Below, in pieces: positions 25,432-29,046 of a stretch of DNA of 29,046 nucleotides (its first letter is position 1; every line of letters begins with the position of its first letter). Origin of the DNA: DASUZB01 sp036377075 (GTDB taxonomy: Bacteria > Actinomycetota > CALGFH01); assembly GCA_036377075.1 (NCBI GenBank), contig DASUZB010000144.1, forward strand, positions 1 to 29,046. Direction: 5' to 3'. Below the pieces are notes generated by a model, which was not told the origin of the DNA, did not search any database, and was given only the letters and a program-made list of their open reading frames with translations. Both the position numbers and the translations under genes were made by a program.

Positions 25432-26319
25432 ATGGCCGGACAGCTTCGGGCCATCCGCCGGCGCATCCGCTCGGTGCAGTCGACGATGAAGATCACCCGG
25501 GCGATGGAGCTGATCTCCACCTCCCGGGTCGCCCGCGCGCAGCAGCGCGTGGAGCAGTCGCGCCCCTACACCAGCGAGCTGACCCACGCGCTCACCAGCG
25601 TGGCCAGCACCGAGGTGTCCATCGCCCACCCGCTGCTCGAGCAGCGCCCCGAGGTGCGGGCGGCGGCCGTGCTGGTGGTCAGCTCCGACCGCGGGCTCGC
25701 CGGCCCCTACAACGCCAACGTGCTGCGCACCATGGAGGAGCTGCTGGCCAAGCTGCGCGACGACGGGATCGAGCCGCGGCTCTACGTCACCGGCCGCAAG
25801 GCGGTCTCCTACCTCCGCTTCCGCCAGCGTCCCATCGCGCGGGCCTGGACCGGCTTCTCGGACAGGCCTTCCTTCGAGCAGGCCGAGGAGGTCGCCCAGG
25901 CCATGATCACGGCCTTCCTCGAGGAGGAGGTCGACGAGATCCACGCCGTCTGGACCGACTTCGTCTCGATGATGACCCAGCGCGCGGTCGCCCACCGCTT
26001 CATCCCGCTGGTGGTGGAGGAGACCACCGAGGCGCCCCAGCGGGCGATCCCCCAGTACGTCTACGAGCCGGACGCGCAGGGGGTGCTCGACGCCCTGCTG
26101 CCCGCCTACATCGAGGCGCAGGTGTTCACCGCCATGCTGGAGGCGGCCGCCTCCGAGCACGCCGCCAGGCGCAAGGCGATGAGCGCGGCCACCGACAACG
26201 CCCAGGAGCTGATCGAGTCGTTGACCCGCGACTACAACCAGGCGCGGCAGGCCGAGATCACCCAGGAGATCATGGAGATCGTGGGAGGCGCGGAAGCCCT
26301 CCGTTCGACCGGGAGCTGA
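25432..26319 (+). CDS. atpG: ATP synthase F1 subunit gamma
   Basis: This 295-residue protein is the central rotor shaft. The N-terminal helix GQLRAIRRRIRSVQSTMKIT and the C-terminal MSAATDNAQELIESLTRDYN with RQAEITQEIMEIVGGAEAL are the two coiled-coil ends characteristic of gamma. The Rossmann-like middle contains VLVVSSDRGLAGPYNANVL. Length is normal for bacteria, and no plant-type redox loop is present. ATG at 25432 lies 3 bases after the atpA stop and atpD begins 6 bases after its end, so all three are on one transcript. Confidence 0.95.
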   Translation: MAGQLRAIRRRIRSVQSTMKITRAMELISTSRVARAQQRVEQSRPYTSELTHALTSVASTEVSIAHPLLEQRPEVRAAAVLVVSSDRGLAGPYNANVLRTMEELLAKLRDDGIEPRLYVTGRKAVSYLRFRQRPIARAWTGFSDRPSFEQAEEVAQAMITAFLEEEVDEIHAVWTDFVSMMTQRAVAHRFIPLVVEETTEAPQRAIPQYVYEPDAQGVLDALLPAYIEAQVFTAMLEAAASEHAARRKAMSAATDNAQELIESLTRDYNQARQAEITQEIMEIVGGAEALRSTGS

Positions 26320-26325
26320 CAAGCG

Positions 26326-27765
26326 ATGGCCACGGCAGCGAAACAGAGCAACCAGAAGAACGGCAGCGGGCGCATCGTCCGGGTGATCGGCCCGGTGGTG
26401 GACGTGGAGTTCTCCCCGGACGAGCTGCCCAACATCCAGAACGCCCTCACCACCGAGCGCACCCTCGACGAACGGACCGACACCATCACCTTCGAGGTCG
26501 CCCAGCACATCGGCGACTCGCTGGTACGGGCGATCGCGCTGCAGCCGACCGACGGCCTGGTGCGTGGCGCGACCGTGACCGACACCGGCCAGCCGCTGAC
26601 CGTCCCGGTCGGCCCCACGACCACCGGCAACGTGTTCAACGTGCTCGGCGAGTCGCTCAACAACCCCGACTACAAGGCCGAGCTGCGCTGGCCGATCCAT
26701 CGCCACGCGCCCGCGTTCGACCAGCTCGAGCCGAAGACGGAGATGTTCGAGACCGGCATCAAGGTGATCGACCTGCTCGAGCCGTACGTGCGCGGCGGCA
26801 AGATCGGCATGTTCGGCGGCGCCGGCGTCGGCAAGACGGTGGTCATCCAGGAGATGATCTACCGGGTCGCCGAGGAGCACAGCGGCGTCTCGGTGTTCGC
26901 CGGGGTGGGGGAGCGCACCCGCGAGGGCAACGACCTGTTCCTCGAGATGACCGAGTCCGGCGTGATCGAAAAGACCGCGCTGGTGTTCGGCCAGATGGAC
27001 GAGCCGCCCGGTGTCCGCCTGCGGGTCGGGCTCGCCGCCCTGGCCATGGCGGAGTACTTCCGCGACGAGATGGGCCAGGACGTGCTGCTGTTCATCGACA
27101 ACATCTTCCGCTTCGTGCAGGCGGGCTCGGAGGTCTCCACCCTGCTCGGCCGCATGCCGAGCGCGGTCGGCTACCAGCCCACCCTGGCCGACGAGATGGG
27201 TGAGCTGCAGGAGCGCATCACCTCGACCAGGGGCCACTCGATCACCTCGCTGCAGGCGATCTTCGTGCCGGCCGACGACATCACCGACCCGGCCCCGCAC
27301 ACGACCTTCACCCACCTCGACGCGACCACGGTGCTGAGCCGCGAGATCTCCCAGCTCGGCATCTACCCGGCGGTCGACCCGCTCGCCTCGACCTCGCGCA
27401 TCCTCGACCCCCGCTACGTCGGCGACGAGCACTACCAGGTCGCCAGGCGTGTCCAGGAGATCCTGCAGCGCTACAACGACCTGCAGGACATCATCGCGAT
27501 CCTCGGCGTGGACGAGCTCTCGGAGGACGACAAGGTGGCGGTGGCGCGGGCGCGCCGCATCCAGCGCTTCCTCTCGCAGCCGTTCTTCGTGGCGGAGCAG
27601 TTCACCGGGGTGAAGGGCAAGTCGGTGCCGCTGGACGAGACGATCGCCTCGTTCAAGGCGCTCAGCGAGGGCGACTTCGACCACCTGCCGGAGCAGGCGT
27701 TCTTCAACGTGGGCGGGATCGAGGAGGCGGAGGAGAAGGCGCGCACGATCGGCGGCGAGGAGTAA
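26326..27765 (+). CDS. atpD: ATP synthase F1 subunit beta
   Basis: This 479-residue subunit holds the catalytic sites. It starts with GRIVRVIGPVVDVEF. The Walker A motif is GGAGVGKTV (164-172), VGERTREGNDL carries the catalytic glutamate, DVLLFIDNIFRFVQAGSEVS is the Walker B region, and PSAVGYQPTLADEMG and DDITDPAPHTTFTHLDATT follow. The C-terminal part contains the DELSEDDK motif of the DELSEED lever that touches gamma. ATG at 26326 is near the atpG stop. Length and motifs are ordinary. Confidence 0.97.
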   Translation: MATAAKQSNQKNGSGRIVRVIGPVVDVEFSPDELPNIQNALTTERTLDERTDTITFEVAQHIGDSLVRAIALQPTDGLVRGATVTDTGQPLTVPVGPTTTGNVFNVLGESLNNPDYKAELRWPIHRHAPAFDQLEPKTEMFETGIKVIDLLEPYVRGGKIGMFGGAGVGKTVVIQEMIYRVAEEHSGVSVFAGVGERTREGNDLFLEMTESGVIEKTALVFGQMDEPPGVRLRVGLAALAMAEYFRDEMGQDVLLFIDNIFRFVQAGSEVSTLLGRMPSAVGYQPTLADEMGELQERITSTRGHSITSLQAIFVPADDITDPAPHTTFTHLDATTVLSREISQLGIYPAVDPLASTSRILDPRYVGDEHYQVARRVQEILQRYNDLQDIIAILGVDELSEDDKVAVARARRIQRFLSQPFFVAEQFTGVKGKSVPLDETIASFKALSEGDFDHLPEQAFFNVGGIEEAEEKARTIGGEE

Positions 27766-27767
27766 CC

Positions 27768-28166
27768 ATGCCAGGGCTGGAGGTCCACCTGGTGACGCCG
27801 GAGCGCGAGGTCTGGGCGGGCGAGGCCGGCTTCGTGGTCGCCCGCGCGGTCGACGGCGACATCGGGGTCCTGCCCGGGCACACGCCGCTGCTGGCGGCGC
27901 TGGCGGTGGGGCGGGTGCTGATCGACGGCGACGATGGGCGCACGGCGGCGGTGGTGGACGGGGGGTTCCTCCACGTGGCCCGCGAGGGCGATACGACCCG
28001 GGTGGACATCCTGGCGGAGCGGGCGGTGCTCTCGGAGGAGCTCGGTGGGGAGGACCTGGCGGAGTTCGAGCGGCGGGCCGAGGAGCTGCGGGGGGAGGGG
28101 GAGTTCGACCAGGCGCGGACGGAGGAGGCCAAGGCTCGGGCCCGGCGGCGGCTGGGGGAGTCGTAG
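27768..28166 (+). CDS. atpC: ATP synthase F1 subunit epsilon
   Basis: This 132-residue subunit sits at the foot of the rotor and can restrain ATP hydrolysis. The N-terminal beta-sandwich includes LEVHLVTPEREVWAGEAGFV and DIGVLPGHTPLLAALAVG, both hallmarks, and VVDGGFLHVAREGDTTRVDI. A helical C-terminal region (EELGGEDLAEFERRAEELRG) is followed by an Arg-rich end. ATG at 27768 follows atpD by 2 bases. It closes the operon; a perfect 19-bp inverted repeat lies 37 bases downstream. Confidence 0.95.
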   Translation: MPGLEVHLVTPEREVWAGEAGFVVARAVDGDIGVLPGHTPLLAALAVGRVLIDGDDGRTAAVVDGGFLHVAREGDTTRVDILAERAVLSEELGGEDLAEFERRAEELRGEGEFDQARTEEAKARARRRLGES

Positions 28167-28203
28167 GGGGGTTTGGCCTCGCCGGCCGGTGGTTGCCGTG
28201 GTG

Positions 28204-28270
28204 GCCCGGTCGGACCCCCGCTCTCCGCTCCGAGGAAGGGCAGTCGCTGCGAGCGGGGGTCCGACCGGGC
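28204..28270. terminator. 19-bp perfect inverted repeat between convergent atpC and glpK
   Basis: GCCCGGTCGGACCCCCGCT (28204-28222) is the exact reverse complement of 28252-28270, with a 29-base loop. It is the longest uninterrupted inverted repeat I find in the window. Placement between convergent gene ends fits a bidirectional terminator, but the long stem and loop also resemble the palindromic elements at 2361-2465 and 20699-20865. Confidence 0.75.
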
Positions 28271-28293
28271 TCCAGTAGCTTGGCCTTGGAGCC
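28268..28293. terminator. Second hairpin near the glpK 3' end
   Basis: GGCTCCA (28268-28274) and TGGAGCC (28287-28293) form a 7-bp stem with a 12-base loop. It overlaps the last three bases of the 19-bp inverted repeat, so the two cannot form fully together. It lies 20 bases beyond the glpK stop on the minus strand. Confidence 0.4.
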
Positions 28294-28313
28294 GGGCTTG
28301 GGGCTTCGGGGCG

Positions 28314-29046
28314 TTAGTCGAGCCAGCCGCGGGTGCGCTCGACGGCCTTCTTCCACTCGGCGTAGCCGTGCTCGCGCTGGTCCTCCGACCAGGAGGGTTC
28401 GAAGACGCGGTCGACCTGCCAGTTGTCGCGCATCTCGTCCAGGCTCGACCAGTACCCCGTCGCCAGGCCCGCCAGGTACGCCGCGCCCAGCGCGGTGGTC
28501 TCCTGGACCTGCGGGCGGATCACCGGGATGCCCAGGACGTCGGCCTGCAGCTGCATCAGGAAGTCGTTCTTGACCGCGCCGCCGTCGACCCGCAGGTCGG
28601 GCAGCGGCTTGCCGCTGTCCTGGGCGACCGCCTCGGCGACGTCGCGGGACTGGTAGCACATCGACTCCAACGTCGCCCGCACCAGGTGCGCCCGGTTGAC
28701 GTAGCGGGTCAGGCCGACCAGGACGCCCCTTGCCTTCTCGTCCCAGTAGGGGGCGAACAGGCCGGAGAACGCCGGCACGAAGTAGGCGCCGCCGGAGTCG
28801 TCGACGCTCTGGGCGATGGCTTCGGTCTCGTCGGCGGAGGAGATGAGCTTGAGGTTGTCGCGCAGCCATTGGACGGCGGCGCCGGTGATGGCGATGGAGC
28901 CTTCCAGGGCGTAGAAGCTCTTGCCCTTCTCCAGGGCGTAGAAGCCGGTGGTCAGCAGGCCGGACTTGGAGGGCACGACGTTGGGGCCGGTGTTCTGCAG
29001 CAGGAAGTTGCCGGTGCCGTAGGTGTTCTTGGCCTGGCCGACGTCG
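28314..29046 (-). CDS. glpK: Glycerol kinase, C-terminal half (cut by window edge)
   Basis: About 243 residues of a FGGY-family sugar kinase are visible; the N-terminal half lies beyond 29046. Glycerol kinase phosphorylates glycerol with ATP to glycerol-3-phosphate. GQAKNTYGTGNFLLQNTG at the upstream end is a strong glycerol-kinase signature. It is followed by GLLTTGFYALEKGKSFYALE, EGSIAITGAAVQWLRDNL, YFVPAFSGLFAPYWDEKARG, LESMCYQSRDVAEA, LRVDGGAVKNDFLMQLQADV and TTALGAAYLAGLATGYW, all in family order. The frame reads without interruption to the window end. The stop is TAA at 28316-28314. It is convergent to the atp operon and unrelated to it as far as can be seen. Confidence 0.95.
   Translation of the reverse strand, partial: DVGQAKNTYGTGNFLLQNTGPNVVPSKSGLLTTGFYALEKGKSFYALEGSIAITGAAVQWLRDNLKLISSADETEAIAQSVDDSGGAYFVPAFSGLFAPYWDEKARGVLVGLTRYVNRAHLVRATLESMCYQSRDVAEAVAQDSGKPLPDLRVDGGAVKNDFLMQLQADVLGIPVIRPQVQETTALGAAYLAGLATGYWSSLDEMRDNWQVDRVFEPSWSEDQREHGYAEWKKAVERTRGWLD

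Overview
The window is a GC-rich (about 70% or more by eye) chromosomal segment of housekeeping genes. Strong third-position G/C bias, many GTG starts, ATGA/GTGA stop-start overlaps, a Rho factor with a very long Gln/Gly/Arg-rich insertion, and the gene order argS, hom, thrC, thrB, rho, rpmE, DUF1385, prfA, prmC-like, tsaC, phosphatase, wecA-like, atp operon all point to an actinobacterium. The DUF1385 gene between rpmE and prfA, the absence of lysA and the split thr cluster suggest a deep-branching lineage rather than a Streptomyces- or Mycobacterium-type genome. This placement is an inference from gene content; no rRNA is present.

Layout. (1) 85-2186: a single-domain response regulator overlapping the start of argS. 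(2) 2187-9148: threonine synthesis. A 304-base leader with a G/T-rich tract and a nested long-range stem precedes hom, which overlaps thrC. A strong terminator follows, then a convergent, secreted M36-type metallopeptidase on the minus strand, and then thrB. (3) 9289-11511: a glycogen-debranching-type glycosidase. (4) 11512-14511: a 571-base non-coding rho leader with a good promoter, then rho and rpmE. (5) 14535-18866: DUF1385 membrane protein, prfA, a PrmC-like methyltransferase, tsaC and a low-molecular-weight protein phosphatase; the last four overlap head to tail. (6) 18967-20103: a polyprenyl-phosphate sugar-1-phosphate transferase. (7) 20286-28166: a complete F1Fo ATP synthase operon, atpI-atpZ-atpB-atpE-atpF-atpH-atpA-atpG-atpD-atpC. 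(8) 28314-29046, minus strand: the C-terminal half of glycerol kinase, cut by the window edge.

How the genes work together: argS, rpmE, prfA, the PrmC-like gene and tsaC serve translation; rho serves transcription termination; hom, thrC and thrB turn aspartate semialdehyde into threonine; the wecA-like gene starts a lipid-linked glycan; the atp genes make ATP from the proton gradient.

The coding content is mostly ordinary. The less expected material is non-coding: the nested stem before hom, a tandem 84-base palindromic repeat inside the atp operon, a 19-bp perfect inverted repeat after atpC, two hairpins between atpB and atpE, and the long rho leader. No defence system, CRISPR array, transposon, prophage or tRNA was found.
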